Shown: piece after piece, positions 1-8,419 of the stretch | Layout: each line of letters starts with the position of its first letter | Numbering within the stretch: the stretch's first letter is position 1 | Position numbers and translations under genes: made by a program | NCBI RefSeq assembly: GCF_000378405.1 | Contig: NZ_KB899636.1 | Coordinates: forward strand, 206,401-240,007 | Reading direction: 5' to 3' | Origin: Succinimonas amylolytica DSM 2873 | Lineage (GTDB): Bacteria; Pseudomonadota; Gammaproteobacteria; Enterobacterales; Succinivibrionaceae | DNA: 33,607 nt | The notes under the pieces: generated by a model | Seen by the model: the letters and a program-made list of their open reading frames with translations, nothing else | Told to the model about the DNA's origin: nothing | Database searches by the model: none

Positions 1-126
1 TCTGCTTCTGAATGGTTGAAGTCTGCTTCTGAATGGTTGAAGTCTGCTTCTGAATGGTTGAGGTCTGCTCTTGAATGGTTGAGGTCTGCTCTTGAATGGT
101 TGAGGTCTGCTCTTGAATGGTTGATG
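1..126. repeat. 21-bp tandem repeat, six copies, inside a coding frame
   Basis: Six head-to-tail 21-bp units fill 1-126 and the array continues beyond the left edge. The left copies read tctgcttctgaatggttgaag and the right copies carry a ctctt variant, so there are two subtypes that each sit together. The unit is a multiple of three and codes for a seven-residue heptad on the minus strand, so changes in copy number would lengthen or shorten a coiled coil without breaking the frame. There are no unique spacers, so it is not a CRISPR array. Confidence 0.95.
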
Positions 127-223
127 TAAGTTTTTCGATTAACGAATAAAGGTTGTCCAGTTTGGAAGTGTCAGTATCGTGCTGATTAGCAGGAAGATTG
201 TTATTTGTGATCTTCGCTTCCAT
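1..223 (-). CDS. Partial transposase-like protein with coiled-coil N-terminus (IS66-type?), runs off left edge
   Basis: An open frame starts at an ATG (positions 223-221) and continues without a stop to the window edge, giving 74 visible residues. A good AAGGA ribosome site lies about 8 nt upstream. Residues 1-33 (starting MEAKITNNNLPANQ) lead into six copies of a seven-residue unit, TSTIQEQ or TSTIQKQ, which has the heptad spacing of a coiled coil. A short polar start followed by an Ile/Leu-zipper is the usual N-terminus of IS66-family TnpC transposases, ahead of the DDE domain, but that domain lies outside the window. The family call is therefore inference from the N-terminus only; any long coiled-coil protein could begin this way. 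No tnpB-like gene is seen upstream, so it would be a tnpC-only element or a fragment. Confidence 0.5.
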   Translation of the reverse strand, partial: MEAKITNNNLPANQHDTDTSKLDNLYSLIEKLTSTIQEQTSTIQEQTSTIQEQTSTIQKQTSTIQKQTSTIQKQ

Positions 224-262
224 TGCAAATTCCTTCAACACATCCCGATTTTTGTGTGCGAT

Positions 263-292
263 ATGGTACGGATTCACCAGCACTTTTGTCAA
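263..292 (-). promoter_or_regulatory. Candidate sigma-70 promoter for the partial transposase-like gene
   Basis: On the minus strand a perfect TTGACA (-35, positions 292-287) is followed after 18 bp by TACCAT (-10, positions 268-263, four of six consensus bases). It lies about 40 bp upstream of the ATG at 223. The call is by sequence match only. Confidence 0.4.
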
Positions 293-334
293 GAATCCCC
301 GAAGCCATAAAAAGAAGGTTTAAGACCTAATACT

Positions 335-372
335 AAAAAAACACCTGAAAACAGCTTAATGGTTTCAGGTGT
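335..372 (-). terminator. Rho-independent terminator of the nrdR-rib-nusB operon
   Basis: A perfect 10-bp stem (acacctgaaa at 341-350 with tttcaggtgt at 363-372) has a 12-nt loop. On the minus strand it is followed by six T residues (340-335). It lies 29 bp past the nusB stop codon and should end the riboflavin operon transcript. Confidence 0.85.
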
Positions 373-400
373 CCTATTCCTTAATTCAGAACCGATACTG

Positions 401-829
401 CTATTTATTGTCTGATGCTGGAGCCATGGCATGCACTACCTTGTCCAGAACCCCGTTTACAAATTTGTGGCTGTCCTGAGCTGCAAATTTCTTGGCAAGA
501 AGAATAGCTTCACTGATTACTACTTTGAAGGGAACCTTCTTTTCAAAAAGAAGCTCATAAGTAGCCAGTCTCAAAATCGCCCTGTCAACAGAATCAAGAT
601 CATCCGCCTTTCTTGAAAGATACGGAATATAGGCAGCATCAATTTCATTAAGGTGCGAAACCGTGCCAGTCAGCAGTTCATGAAAATAATCCTTGTCCGT
701 GTCATCGCCAAACGGCTGATCCTCAAGGAACTCCTCCTCAATTATCTCCGGGAGTTCATTATTGATGCTCCACTGATAGAGCGCCTGCATGGCAAAATGT
801 CTTGCCTTGTGTCTGGGACCCTGACTCAC
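401..829 (-). CDS. nusB: Transcription antitermination factor NusB
   Basis: This 142-residue protein matches NusB over its full length (E. coli 139 aa). NusB pairs with NusE (S10) to bind boxA RNA in rRNA leaders and helps RNA polymerase read through terminators. Family signatures are the arginine-rich start with the AMQALYQW segment, the SVDRAILRLATYELLF helix, and the C-terminal SHKFVNGVLDKV motif. The start codon is GTG at 829-827, with an AGAGGG ribosome site 6 nt upstream. It is the last gene of the nrdR-ribD-ribE-ribH-nusB operon, only 15 bp after the ribH stop, and a strong terminator follows. The linkage of ribH and nusB is common in Gammaproteobacteria. Confidence 0.96.
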   Translation of the reverse strand: MSQGPRHKARHFAMQALYQWSINNELPEIIEEEFLEDQPFGDDTDKDYFHELLTGTVSHLNEIDAAYIPYLSRKADDLDSVDRAILRLATYELLFEKKVPFKVVISEAILLAKKFAAQDSHKFVNGVLDKVVHAMAPASDNK

Positions 830-844
830 AATAACCCTCTTAAA

Positions 845-1315
845 TCAAATCTGTTTTAACACATTAATCATCTCAAGGGCGGCATTTGCAGCCTCCGCCC
901 CCTTGTTGCCGCCCTTGGAACCGGCACGAAGAACAGCCTGCTCCAGATTATCGGTGGTAAGCACTCCGAATGCCACCGGAACCTCTTCTTCCAGCATTAC
1001 CTGGGTCAGGCCCTTGGAGCTTTCATTAGCAACAACCTCAAAATGATAGGTATCACCGCGAATAACCGAGCCCAAAGCTATAATGGCATCCACGTTTCCT
1101 TTCCTGGCTTTGGCAATTTTCTTTACTGTAAGGGGAATTTCAATAGCCCCCGGTACCCGTACCAGCGTGATGTTCTCATCCTTTACCTGACCAATTCTGG
1201 TGAGTACATCCAAAGCTCCGCTTACAAGGTGCTCATTAACCAGACTGTTAAAACGGGAAACCACAATTACCACTCTGGCTTCCGGGGCAGCCAAATTGCC
1301 TTCAATAACCTGCAT
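845..1315 (-). CDS. ribH: 6,7-dimethyl-8-ribityllumazine synthase
   Basis: Lumazine synthase joins 5-amino-6-ribitylaminouracil and dihydroxybutanone phosphate to give lumazine, the step before riboflavin. Visible motifs are [12 protein letters not shown] near the N-terminus, VPGAIEIPL, the IRGDTYHFE loop and VAFGVLTT, then the [13 protein letters not shown] segment. The ATG at 1315 is preferred over an in-frame ATG at 1336: it has an AAGGAG site 9 nt upstream and gives 156 residues, the same length as the E. coli enzyme (called RibE there). It is separated by 144 bp from ribE and by 15 bp from nusB, within one operon. Confidence 0.95.
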   Translation of the reverse strand: MQVIEGNLAAPEARVVIVVSRFNSLVNEHLVSGALDVLTRIGQVKDENITLVRVPGAIEIPLTVKKIAKARKGNVDAIIALGSVIRGDTYHFEVVANESSKGLTQVMLEEEVPVAFGVLTTDNLEQAVLRAGSKGGNKGAEAANAALEMINVLKQI

Positions 1316-1459
1316 ATATTCAAGCTCCTTAATCATTCACCGTATTTATTTTAACATATATATCAGTCAGAGTTTTACCGGAAGAGAACGGGTAAGCAAC
1401 TTCATAAAACAAAGACACAAGTCATCATGACCGATTTCTTTATTAACAGGTGATTTGTT

Positions 1460-2140
1460 TTACATAAAGCCATTACCGAGAAGAAATTCCTCGGTAATAC
1501 CAGATTTTCCTGATTTCTGGTAAGAGCCCGAAACTTTGGAAACACCATCCTTACAGAAAAGAAGTCGTTCCACATAACGGCCCAGAATATCTGCCTCAAG
1601 ATTCACAATCATTCCCGGAACCCATGAAGAAACAGTCGTTACCGAGCCGGTATGGGGAATAAGTGTCAGTCTGAAACGATCCGGCAGTACCTCATTTACC
1701 GTAAGACTGATACCATCAACAGTCACTGATCCCTTGTGAACAATATATCTGGCAATATTCTCATCCAGAGTTATCCACACCTCCCGCACCTCTCCTTTGG
1801 CGGTTATTGACAAAATCTCACCGATGGCATCCACATGCCCCTGAACTATATGACCTCCCATTCTTCCCGATAGAGACATAGCCTTTTCAAGATTAATCAC
1901 CTTTCCCGGTGCCGCCTTTTTAAAGCTAGTACATGACAGGGTTTCCAGAGACAGGTCGGCTGTAAAAGTATCCCTGGTGAAGGAGGTTACAGTAACACAG
2001 ACTCCGTTGCAGGCAATAGAATCACCGATTTTAACATCTGAAAAATCAAGTCCAGGTGCGTGAACTGTCATCACCGCACCATTTCCGGATTTTTGGAAGG
2101 ATTTTATAATTCCCAATGCTTCGACTATTCCTGTAAACAT
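1460..2140 (-). CDS. ribE: Riboflavin synthase, alpha chain
   Basis: Riboflavin synthase dismutates two lumazine molecules to riboflavin and the pyrimidine precursor. The protein has 226 residues (E. coli RibC 213) and shows the two internal lumazine-binding repeats. The first begins with MFTGIVEALG and contains the IACNGVCVTV segment. The second holds GGHIVQGHVDAIG and SVTVDGISLTVNEV. The extra residues are a polar C-terminal tail after the DILGRYVERL segment. The ATG at 2140 has an AAGGAG site and lies inside the last 16 bases of ribD, so the two genes are probably translationally coupled. Confidence 0.95.
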   Translation of the reverse strand: MFTGIVEALGIIKSFQKSGNGAVMTVHAPGLDFSDVKIGDSIACNGVCVTVTSFTRDTFTADLSLETLSCTSFKKAAPGKVINLEKAMSLSGRMGGHIVQGHVDAIGEILSITAKGEVREVWITLDENIARYIVHKGSVTVDGISLTVNEVLPDRFRLTLIPHTGSVTTVSSWVPGMIVNLEADILGRYVERLLFCKDGVSKVSGSYQKSGKSGITEEFLLGNGFM

Positions 2141-3303
2141 GACATCTCCTTAAAACGGCAGGTAATTCTCACATCCGGCCCACAGCGTGACACATCACTG
2201 ATGAAAAGCTCTGGCACATCATTCATGGACGACAGGTGCAAAGCATTAAATGCGGACACCGCATCCGCCCCCATGATTTTCGGAGCAACATAAAAAACTA
2301 TTTCATGCGCCATGCCATGTCTGACTATATCTGAAACCAGTCCCCGGCCGGCTTCAATCATCACATTACGAACATTAATGGAATTCAGGTACCGGAACAG
2401 ATGCCGGAAACTAATATGTGCAGGATTGTCAAATGCCGCAGGAACCTTTAAAACCGTAATACTGTCAGAAATTATTTCTGACTTAACAAGGTCAGAATCT
2501 CCGATTCTAACCACCATGATCGCCCCCGGACACCGGAACAGATTTTCATTAAAAGTAATGACGCAGCTGGCATCAATAATTATACGGAGAGGCAAAAAGC
2601 CAGGATCGGCTGGAAATAATTCTCTCACCTCTGACGGAAGCTCCTGCCATCTAACGTTAAGAGAAGGATCATCTTTCAGCACAGTATTGGCAGAGGAGAG
2701 AACCGCCTGATGCCTGGCCCTCATTCTCTGAACATCGTGCCGGGCTTCCTCAGATGTAATCCATTTGCTCTCTCCGTTGGAAAGAGCCACCCTGGCATCA
2801 ATACTCATACCGTACTTTACTGTAACATAGGGCATTCCTGTAACAATAGAATGAAAAAAGGCTCTGTTAAGCTCGCGAGCCTCGTTTTCATAAAGCCCAA
2901 AAGACACGGAAACCCCGGCCTCCTCCAAGATTCTAAAGCCCCGGCCGCTTACCAGTGGATTGGGATCCTTCATGGCTGCCACCACTCTTGATATTCCGGA
3001 ATTTACCAGTCCCACAGCACACGGTGGAGTTCTGCCATAATGAGAACACGGTTCGAGAGTAACATAGGCTGTGGATCCCTTCACATCCTGATGTCTGACA
3101 CCCGCATCTTTTAAAGCCATCACCTCGGCATGAGGTTCCCCGGCACGGTGATGCCACCCCTCCCCGATAATCTCGTTCTTCTTAACAATAACACAGCCCA
3201 CTGCAGGATTGGGTAATGTGGTGTAAATACCTCTTTCAGCAAGCGCAAGTGCTCGCTTCATAAACGTGCAGTCCAGTTCTGAAAATCCCGCGGTCTCAGA
3301 CAT
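2125..3303 (-). CDS. ribD: Bifunctional riboflavin biosynthesis deaminase/reductase RibD
   Basis: RibD deaminates the pyrimidine product of GTP cyclohydrolase II and then reduces its ribosyl side chain with NADPH. The N-terminal deaminase domain has the zinc motif HAE (His58, Glu60) and PCSHYGRTPPC (Cys86, Cys95). The reductase domain begins near YVTVKYGMSIDAR and carries the ITSEEARHDVQRMRARH segment. The ATG at 3303 (392 residues) is preferred over an in-frame TTG at 3315 because a GAGGGA ribosome site sits just upstream of it. It lies 86 bp after nrdR and overlaps ribE by 16 bp. No ribA or ribB gene is in the window. Confidence 0.95.
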   Translation of the reverse strand: MSETAGFSELDCTFMKRALALAERGIYTTLPNPAVGCVIVKKNEIIGEGWHHRAGEPHAEVMALKDAGVRHQDVKGSTAYVTLEPCSHYGRTPPCAVGLVNSGISRVVAAMKDPNPLVSGRGFRILEEAGVSVSFGLYENEARELNRAFFHSIVTGMPYVTVKYGMSIDARVALSNGESKWITSEEARHDVQRMRARHQAVLSSANTVLKDDPSLNVRWQELPSEVRELFPADPGFLPLRIIIDASCVITFNENLFRCPGAIMVVRIGDSDLVKSEIISDSITVLKVPAAFDNPAHISFRHLFRYLNSINVRNVMIEAGRGLVSDIVRHGMAHEIVFYVAPKIMGADAVSAFNALHLSSMNDVPELFISDVSRCGPDVRITCRFKEMSCLQE

Positions 3304-3389
3304 ACAGTCCCTCAATCAACAAACAACAGTCAAAACAGCAATTTAAACCAGTCAGCAGTTTCCGGTTATCTGTTTTAAACCATCAAATT

Positions 3390-3860
3390 TCAGCAGTCCT
3401 CTGATTTATTGTTCTTTTCCATGGCCTCAATAGCCCTGCTGAAATCCTGAATAGTAGCGAAGCTCAGGTAAACCGAGGCAAAACGGATATAGGCTACTGA
3501 ATCCAGGCGGAAAAGCTCATCCATCACAAATCCCCCCAGATCCCGGGATTTTATCTCCCGTTCCCCTGAAGCTCTGAGTCGCGACTTGATGGCATTTACT
3601 GCCCGATCAATGCTATCCACTCCCACCGGACGCTTTTCAAGAGCCCGCAGCATTCCAACCCGGATCTTGTTCTCATTAAAGGGCTCTCGGGAACCATCAG
3701 CCTTAACAATAAGGGGCATCCGGATATCAGCCTCCTCCAATGTCGAAAAACGCTGATGACATGAGATGCATTCCCGGCGTCTTCTGATTTCGGTACCGTT
3801 ATTAATGGTTCTGGTATCGACAACCCGAGTATCGGCCGCATCACAAAACGGACAACGCAT
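3390..3860 (-). CDS. nrdR: Transcriptional repressor NrdR
   Basis: NrdR represses ribonucleotide reductase genes in response to adenine nucleotides. The 156-residue length is typical. An N-terminal zinc ribbon is formed by CPFC (Cys3, Cys6) and CISC (Cys31, Cys34), with the basic RRRREC stretch that reads DNA. An ATP-cone domain follows from about residue 48 (VKADGSREPFNENKI). The start ATG at 3860 has an AGGTG site. It is the first gene of the riboflavin/nusB operon, an arrangement shared with many Gammaproteobacteria, where nrdR and ribD are neighbours. Confidence 0.96.
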   Translation of the reverse strand: MRCPFCDAADTRVVDTRTINNGTEIRRRRECISCHQRFSTLEEADIRMPLIVKADGSREPFNENKIRVGMLRALEKRPVGVDSIDRAVNAIKSRLRASGEREIKSRDLGGFVMDELFRLDSVAYIRFASVYLSFATIQDFSRAIEAMEKNNKSEDC

Positions 3861-4058
3861 AACAACACCTGCTTACCAACAAAAAAACTCTTTGAGAATT
3901 ACTATAACCACGGGCTCCATATATTACCACACCCTAGGCTTTGGAAATATTATCCCCAAAGTTTTGCGACAACTAGACGCCATATCTGGAAACGGCATTG
4001 CCAGGAAATTCCGAACAAACGTGCCGCAAAAAAAACAGAAAACAAAAATACTGAGGAT

Positions 4059-4093
4059 AAAGAAAAGGAACCGCTACAAACAACGATTCCTTT
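4059..4093 (-). terminator. Probable terminator of glyA
   Basis: On the minus strand, starting 35 bp past the glyA stop, a 10-bp stem (arms 4093-4084 and 4073-4064, with one wobble pair) has a 10-nt loop and is followed by a T-rich tail interrupted by single C and A bases. The rest of the 267-bp gap between nrdR and glyA shows nothing recognisable. Confidence 0.5.
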
Positions 4094-4127
4094 CAGTGAA
4101 CTCAAGTTAATCTGTAATAGTAATCAA

Positions 4128-5396
4128 TTAAGCCTGCTGATAAACAGGGAACTTCTTGCAAAGATCGAGCACCTTTGCCTTGACCTGAGCTTCAGTCTCT
4201 GCAGCCTTGTCAGAACCAATACTGTCCAGAACGTCGCACATCCAGCCGGCAAGATTAACAAATTCAGCCTCTCCGAAACCGCGTCTAGTAGCAGCAGGAG
4301 ATCCGATTCTCAAACCGGAAGTAATAAAAGGCTTTCTCGGATCATTCGGAACAGAATTCTTATTCACAGTGATATTAGCACGACCAAGAGCTTCCTCAGC
4401 GTCCTTTCCGGAAAAAGGCTTTTCGATAAGATCAAGAAGGAACAGATGGTCATGAGTGCCGCCGGAAACCACTTTGTAGCCGCGGGACATAAACACACCG
4501 GCCATAGCCTGTGCATTGACCAGAATCTGCTTCTGATATTCCTTGAACCACGGTTCCATTGCTTCCTTGAAAGCTACAGCCTTGGCGGCAATCACGTGCA
4601 TCAGAGGACCACCCTGGGTAGCCGGGAAAATTGCGGAATTGAGCTTTTTATAAATCTCTTCATCACCACAGCAAGAGAGAATAATACCGCCTCTGGGGCC
4701 ACCCAGAGTCTTATGAGTGGTGGTGGTTACAACATGAGCATACGGCAAAGGAGAAGGATAAAGACCTGCTGCTACCAGACCGGCAACATGAGCCATATCA
4801 ACGAAAAGATAGGCACCTACCGCATCGGCAATCTCACGCATCTTTTTCCAGTCAACAATCCCGCTATATGCAGAAAAACCGGCAACAACCATCTTCGGCT
4901 GGCATTCCTTAGCCTTTGCCAGCACATCATCGTAGTCGATTTCACCCTGATCATTAACACCATACTGTACAGAGTTGTAAATCTTACCAGAGAAGCTTAC
5001 CTTGGCACCATGAGTGAGGTGTCCGCCATGAGCAAGACTCATTCCCATAATAGTATCGCCGGGCTTTACCAAAGCCATATATACGGCACTGTTAGCCTGA
5101 GAGCCGGAATGAGGCTGAACATTGGCATAATCGGCACCGAAGAGCTTCTTGGCCCTTTCAATAGCGAGCGCTTCAACCTTATCGACAAAATCGCAGCCGC
5201 CGTAGTAGCGCTTCCCGGGGTATCCTTCAGCATATTTGTTGGTAAGCTGAGAGCCCTGAGCTTCCATTACGATTTTGCTGACGTAATTTTCAGAAGCAAT
5301 AAGCTCAATGTGCTCCTCCTGACGCAGGTTTTCACCACTGATGGCTTCCCAAAGATCCTTATCGTATTCTGCGATACTTTTTGCTGGATTAAGCAT
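4128..5396 (-). CDS. glyA: Serine hydroxymethyltransferase
   Basis: This PLP enzyme interconverts serine and glycine with tetrahydrofolate and is the main source of one-carbon units, which the thymidylate synthase encoded later in the window uses. The protein is full length (422 aa). The PLP-binding lysine is Lys229 in [14 protein letters not shown], the same number as in E. coli. The [25 protein letters not shown] and SGLRIGSPA motifs are intact. The ATG at 5396 has a GGAG site 7 nt upstream. It is transcribed alone on the minus strand, divergent from aroQ, with a likely terminator downstream. Confidence 0.98.
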   Translation of the reverse strand: MLNPAKSIAEYDKDLWEAISGENLRQEEHIELIASENYVSKIVMEAQGSQLTNKYAEGYPGKRYYGGCDFVDKVEALAIERAKKLFGADYANVQPHSGSQANSAVYMALVKPGDTIMGMSLAHGGHLTHGAKVSFSGKIYNSVQYGVNDQGEIDYDDVLAKAKECQPKMVVAGFSAYSGIVDWKKMREIADAVGAYLFVDMAHVAGLVAAGLYPSPLPYAHVVTTTTHKTLGGPRGGIILSCCGDEEIYKKLNSAIFPATQGGPLMHVIAAKAVAFKEAMEPWFKEYQKQILVNAQAMAGVFMSRGYKVVSGGTHDHLFLLDLIEKPFSGKDAEEALGRANITVNKNSVPNDPRKPFITSGLRIGSPAATRRGFGEAEFVNLAGWMCDVLDSIGSDKAAETEAQVKAKVLDLCKKFPVYQQA

Positions 5397-5548
5397 TTAT
5401 ATCTCCAATAATCGTTACTAACGACAGCCTTCCGGCACATAACAAAAAAACAGGTACATTTTACTTGCTTTAGTTAACAATTCATAGAAAAAGATTGAAA
5501 AACTTCCCCTAGAGAATCACCAGACCAACCACGCCCCGAAAATGCTGA

Positions 5549-5588
5549 TTTTTGCTCCAAAAATGTGGTTTTTGCCCAAAATTTGGGC
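5549..5588. promoter_or_regulatory. Two dyads in the glyA/aroQ divergent region
   Basis: Two short perfect palindromes lie 10 bp apart: tttttg-ctc-caaaaa at 5549-5563 and gcccaaa-a-tttgggc at 5574-5588. Both lie between the divergent glyA and aroQ genes, about 150-190 bp from the glyA start. They could be operator half-sites or small hairpins. I cannot assign a regulator. Confidence 0.4.
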
Positions 5589-5688
5589 CAAAACACCCAG
5601 TTTTAAGTTAAAAATGAAACATAACAGGCCGTTTTAAGATAGAATACACGAACCGTGATTATCAGATGATAATTTTCGGTATCCTGCT

Positions 5689-5818
5689 GAGTACCCATCT
5701 CCATTTATGGGTATTCCGGCTGGTGATGTCCTCGTCTTAACGCGAAAGCGCGAACACTGCTGCAAGCCGCCAGCCAGATCTCTATCTGTCAGCGCCGGTT
5801 TTGTAGTCTCTACGGGAG
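5689..5818 (+). promoter_or_regulatory. Structured 5' leader of the aroQ-accB-accC operon
   Basis: Four consecutive hairpins can be drawn on the plus strand. The first has a 10-bp stem (5689-5698 with 5707-5716, one G-U pair) and an 8-nt loop. The second has an 8-bp stem (5718-5725 with 5768-5775) enclosing a small CGC-GAAA-GCG hairpin with a GNRA loop at 5741-5750. The third is CAGAT-ctct-ATCTG at 5775-5788. The fourth is GTAG-tct-CTAC at 5803-5813, directly beside the GGGAG ribosome site of aroQ (5814-5818). The density of helices just before the start codon suggests a cis-regulatory RNA, but it matches no riboswitch class I know. No clear -35/-10 pair was found upstream; TAGAAT at 5640 is a possible -10. 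Confidence 0.45.
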
Positions 5819-5825
5819 TATATGC

Positions 5826-6266
5826 ATGAGCCACCGTATTCTGGTTCTTAACGGACCAAATCTGAATATGCTCGGCATTCGTGAACCTGGCATTTACGGT
5901 TCGGACAATCTTTCAGATATCGAAGCACGATTAAAGAAAATAGCTGATCAGCATCAGGTCGCACTGGACATGTTTCAGTCTAATGCGGAATTTGAACTAA
6001 TAAACCGCATTCATAGTGCCATGGGCAAGTATGACTTCATACTCATTAACCCGGCGGCCTTTACCCATACATCTGTTGCAATACGTGACGCCCTTCTGGC
6101 AGTTAACATCCCTTTCTTCGAAATTCATATCTCTAATGTCCATGCCCGTGAAGAATTCCGTCATCATTCTTTCCTTTCCGATAAAGCCCAGGGAGTAATA
6201 TGCGGCTTCGGAACAAGGGGGTATGATTACGCTCTTTACGAAGCTATTGCCAGGATCCTGAATTAA
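5826..6266 (+). CDS. aroQ: 3-dehydroquinate dehydratase, type II
   Basis: This enzyme dehydrates 3-dehydroquinate to 3-dehydroshikimate in the shikimate pathway. It has 146 residues, normal for the dodecameric type II class. Visible motifs are [18 protein letters not shown] with catalytic Tyr24 and Arg19, the [11 protein letters not shown] segment, and [15 protein letters not shown] with the catalytic histidine. The ATG at 5826 has a GGGAG site 7 nt upstream. It heads an aroQ-accB-accC operon, the order found in Pseudomonas and Vibrio; 26 bp separate it from accB. The upstream leader is strongly structured. Confidence 0.97.
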   Translation: MSHRILVLNGPNLNMLGIREPGIYGSDNLSDIEARLKKIADQHQVALDMFQSNAEFELINRIHSAMGKYDFILINPAAFTHTSVAIRDALLAVNIPFFEIHISNVHAREEFRHHSFLSDKAQGVICGFGTRGYDYALYEAIARILN

Positions 6267-6292
6267 CTTTAACTTAACGTAAGAAGAACACT

Positions 6293-6775
6293 ATGCAAAT
6301 TGACATCAACAAAATTTCTCGTTTACTCAAGATTGTCTCCGAATCCGATATTGCAGAGCTTGCTCTCAGAGAGGGAGAAGAAGAAATCAAAATAACCAGA
6401 CACTCAGCATCTCAGATTCCGGTGCAGGTTCAGCCTGTTCAAATCCAGCCCCATGCTCAGATGGCTCCTGCCATGGCAGCTCCGGCAGTCCCCGCAGCTC
6501 CAGCCGCACCGCAGCCAGCCCAGGCAGCATCTCAGGAATCTGGACACATTATGAAATCACCGATGGTGGGAACCTTCTATCGTTCTGCCAATCCTGAAGC
6601 CAAGGCATTTACTGAAGAAGGAAGCACCGTCAAGGAAGGTGATATCGTCTGTATTATTGAAGCCATGAAAATGATGAACCAGATCGCCGCCGATAAATCC
6701 GGTGTCATCAAAAAGATCCTTGTTGAAAACGGGGCTGCTGTTGAATTTGATCAGCCACTGTTCATTATTGAATAA
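6293..6775 (+). CDS. accB: Biotin carboxyl carrier protein of acetyl-CoA carboxylase
   Basis: AccB carries the biotin that moves CO2 from biotin carboxylase (AccC) to the carboxyltransferase in the first step of fatty-acid synthesis. The 160-residue protein has an N-terminal helix region (1-45), a flexible linker rich in Ala, Pro and Gln (about 46-85), and a C-terminal biotinyl domain. The biotin site is Lys126 in EAMKMMNQ. The protruding thumb of bacterial AccB is present before it, in the SANPEAKAF region. It precedes accC by 15 bp. Confidence 0.97.
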   Translation: MQIDINKISRLLKIVSESDIAELALREGEEEIKITRHSASQIPVQVQPVQIQPHAQMAPAMAAPAVPAAPAAPQPAQAASQESGHIMKSPMVGTFYRSANPEAKAFTEEGSTVKEGDIVCIIEAMKMMNQIAADKSGVIKKILVENGAAVEFDQPLFIIE

Positions 6776-6790
6776 CCGGGGATCTTTTAG

Positions 6791-8140
6791 ATGGCAAAAA
6801 TAGAGAAAGTTTTAATTGCTAACCGGGGAGAAATTGCGCTGCGTATCCTCAGGGCATGCAAGGAAATGGGAATTAAAACCGTTGCGGTATATTCCACGGC
6901 CGACAGAGATCTCAAGCATGTCAAGCTCGCTGATGAGGCCGTTTGCATCGGACCTGCTCCCGCCAAGGAATCCTATCTGAATATTCCCTCCCTTATTGCC
7001 GCTGCGGAAGTCACCGGAGCAAATGCCATTCATCCCGGATATGGCTTTCTTTCAGAAAGCGCTGATTTTGCAGAAAGAGTTGAAAAATCCGGATTTACCT
7101 TCATCGGTCCCCGCCCGGAAACAATCCGCCTTATGGGAGACAAGGTATCAGCAATTGAAGCCATGGAATCTGCCGGAGTTCCCTGTGTTCCCGGCTCAGG
7201 TGTGCTGACTGACGATGATAACGAAAACCGCAAAATCGCCAAAAAGCTGGGTTACCCGGTAATAATCAAATCAGCTGGCGGCGGCGGCGGTCGCGGCATG
7301 AGGGTAGTACGAAAGGAAGAGGATCTTATCGATGCCATAGCTCTGACCAAGAGAGAAGCTGATTCGTTCTTCAATAACCCTAATGTGTTTATGGAGAAGT
7401 TTCTGGAAAACCCCAGACACATCGAATTCCAGCTCCTTTCTGACGGACAGGGACATGCTGTATGTCTCGGCGAGCGCGACTGCTCCATGCAAAGAAAGAA
7501 CCAGAAGGTTATCGAGGAAGCGCCGGCTCCGGGCATTACCGAGAAGCAGAGAAAGGATATTGGAGACCGTTGCGTCAAAGCCTGTATTGAAACCGGATAC
7601 CGAGGGGCTGGTACCTTTGAGTTCCTTTATGAAAACGGTAAATTCTTTTTCATCGAAGTCAATACCCGTGTTCAGGTAGAGCACCCGATCACCGAACAGG
7701 TAACCGGAATTGACATTGTCAAGGAACAGATAAAGATTGCCGGAGGAAATTTCCTCACGTTTAAGCAGTCAGACGTCAAAATCAAAGGCCATGCCATTGA
7801 ATGCCGCATCAATGCCGAAGATCCGGCAACCTTTATTCCATCACCCGGGAAGATCACCCGTCTTCATACACCAGGCGGTCCGGGAATACGATGGGACTCC
7901 CATATCTACGAGAGTTACTCCGTTCCTCCGTACTATGATTCAATGATCGGCAAGCTCATTGCCTGCAATGACAACAGAGCACTGGCCATCGCCCGTATGA
8001 AACAGGCTCTTAATGAGCTCATTGTTGACGGCATCAAGACCAATATTCCGCTTCTGACAGAACTTATGGAGGACGAAACCTTCAACAAAGGCGGATTCAA
8101 CATCCATTATCTGGAACATCGTCTTGAGCAGAAAAAATAA
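6791..8140 (+). CDS. accC: Biotin carboxylase subunit of acetyl-CoA carboxylase
   Basis: AccC carboxylates the biotin on AccB using ATP and bicarbonate. At 449 residues it has the normal length. The N-terminal domain starts with [13 protein letters not shown]. The ATP-grasp domain holds the glycine-rich GGGGGRGMR loop, and the catalytic segment [14 protein letters not shown] follows. The C-terminal domain ends with [10 protein letters not shown]. The gene closes the operon; prmA, which often follows accC, is absent, and a likely terminator starts 60 bp downstream. Confidence 0.98.
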   Translation: MAKIEKVLIANRGEIALRILRACKEMGIKTVAVYSTADRDLKHVKLADEAVCIGPAPAKESYLNIPSLIAAAEVTGANAIHPGYGFLSESADFAERVEKSGFTFIGPRPETIRLMGDKVSAIEAMESAGVPCVPGSGVLTDDDNENRKIAKKLGYPVIIKSAGGGGGRGMRVVRKEEDLIDAIALTKREADSFFNNPNVFMEKFLENPRHIEFQLLSDGQGHAVCLGERDCSMQRKNQKVIEEAPAPGITEKQRKDIGDRCVKACIETGYRGAGTFEFLYENGKFFFIEVNTRVQVEHPITEQVTGIDIVKEQIKIAGGNFLTFKQSDVKIKGHAIECRINAEDPATFIPSPGKITRLHTPGGPGIRWDSHIYESYSVPPYYDSMIGKLIACNDNRALAIARMKQALNELIVDGIKTNIPLLTELMEDETFNKGGFNIHYLEHRLEQKK

Positions 8141-8200
8141 CGGCAAAACAAGGAAATGACGTAATTTAAGAAATTTCTCATCTCCTGCTATTATTATGAT

Positions 8201-8246
8201 AGTACTCCGAATACTTGGTATTACCAATGTTCGGGGTACTTCTTTC
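8201..8246 (+). terminator. Probable terminator of aroQ-accB-accC
   Basis: A two-tier hairpin lies 60 bp after accC. The outer stem is 11 bp with one G-U pair (8201-8211 with 8230-8240). The inner stem is TTGGT-att-ACCAA (8215-8227). A modest U-rich tail (tctttc) follows. The remainder of the 337-bp gap up to the next start holds only the regulatory-looking motifs at 8420-8450. Confidence 0.55.
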
Positions 8247-8419
8247 AAAAGGAAACACAATTCTCCCACGCAAAACAAGAGAATACCCTATCTGTCTTAT
8301 GTTTATTACAATCTTTCACCAATCATCCGCAAAATCCGCCTCCCCCTCCTAAAAAGTCCGGCTTTATCAGAAAAAACGTGATCATTTACGGATTTTGTGA
8401 ACTTATACACTTTTATCTC

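Noticed and set aside
1-126. Possible CRISPR array
   Set aside because: The units are contiguous 21-bp copies without unique spacers and they read through in frame as a heptad repeat.
5660-5800. Cobalamin riboswitch in the aroQ leader, from loose similarity of agccag...ctgtcagc to the B12 box
   Set aside because: The conserved core elements and their order do not match, and the downstream genes have no link to cobalamin.
5634-5834. Minus-strand frame of 66 codons between glyA and aroQ
   Set aside because: It has no ribosome site and no recognisable motif, it overlaps the aroQ start, and the sequence is better explained by the leader hairpins.
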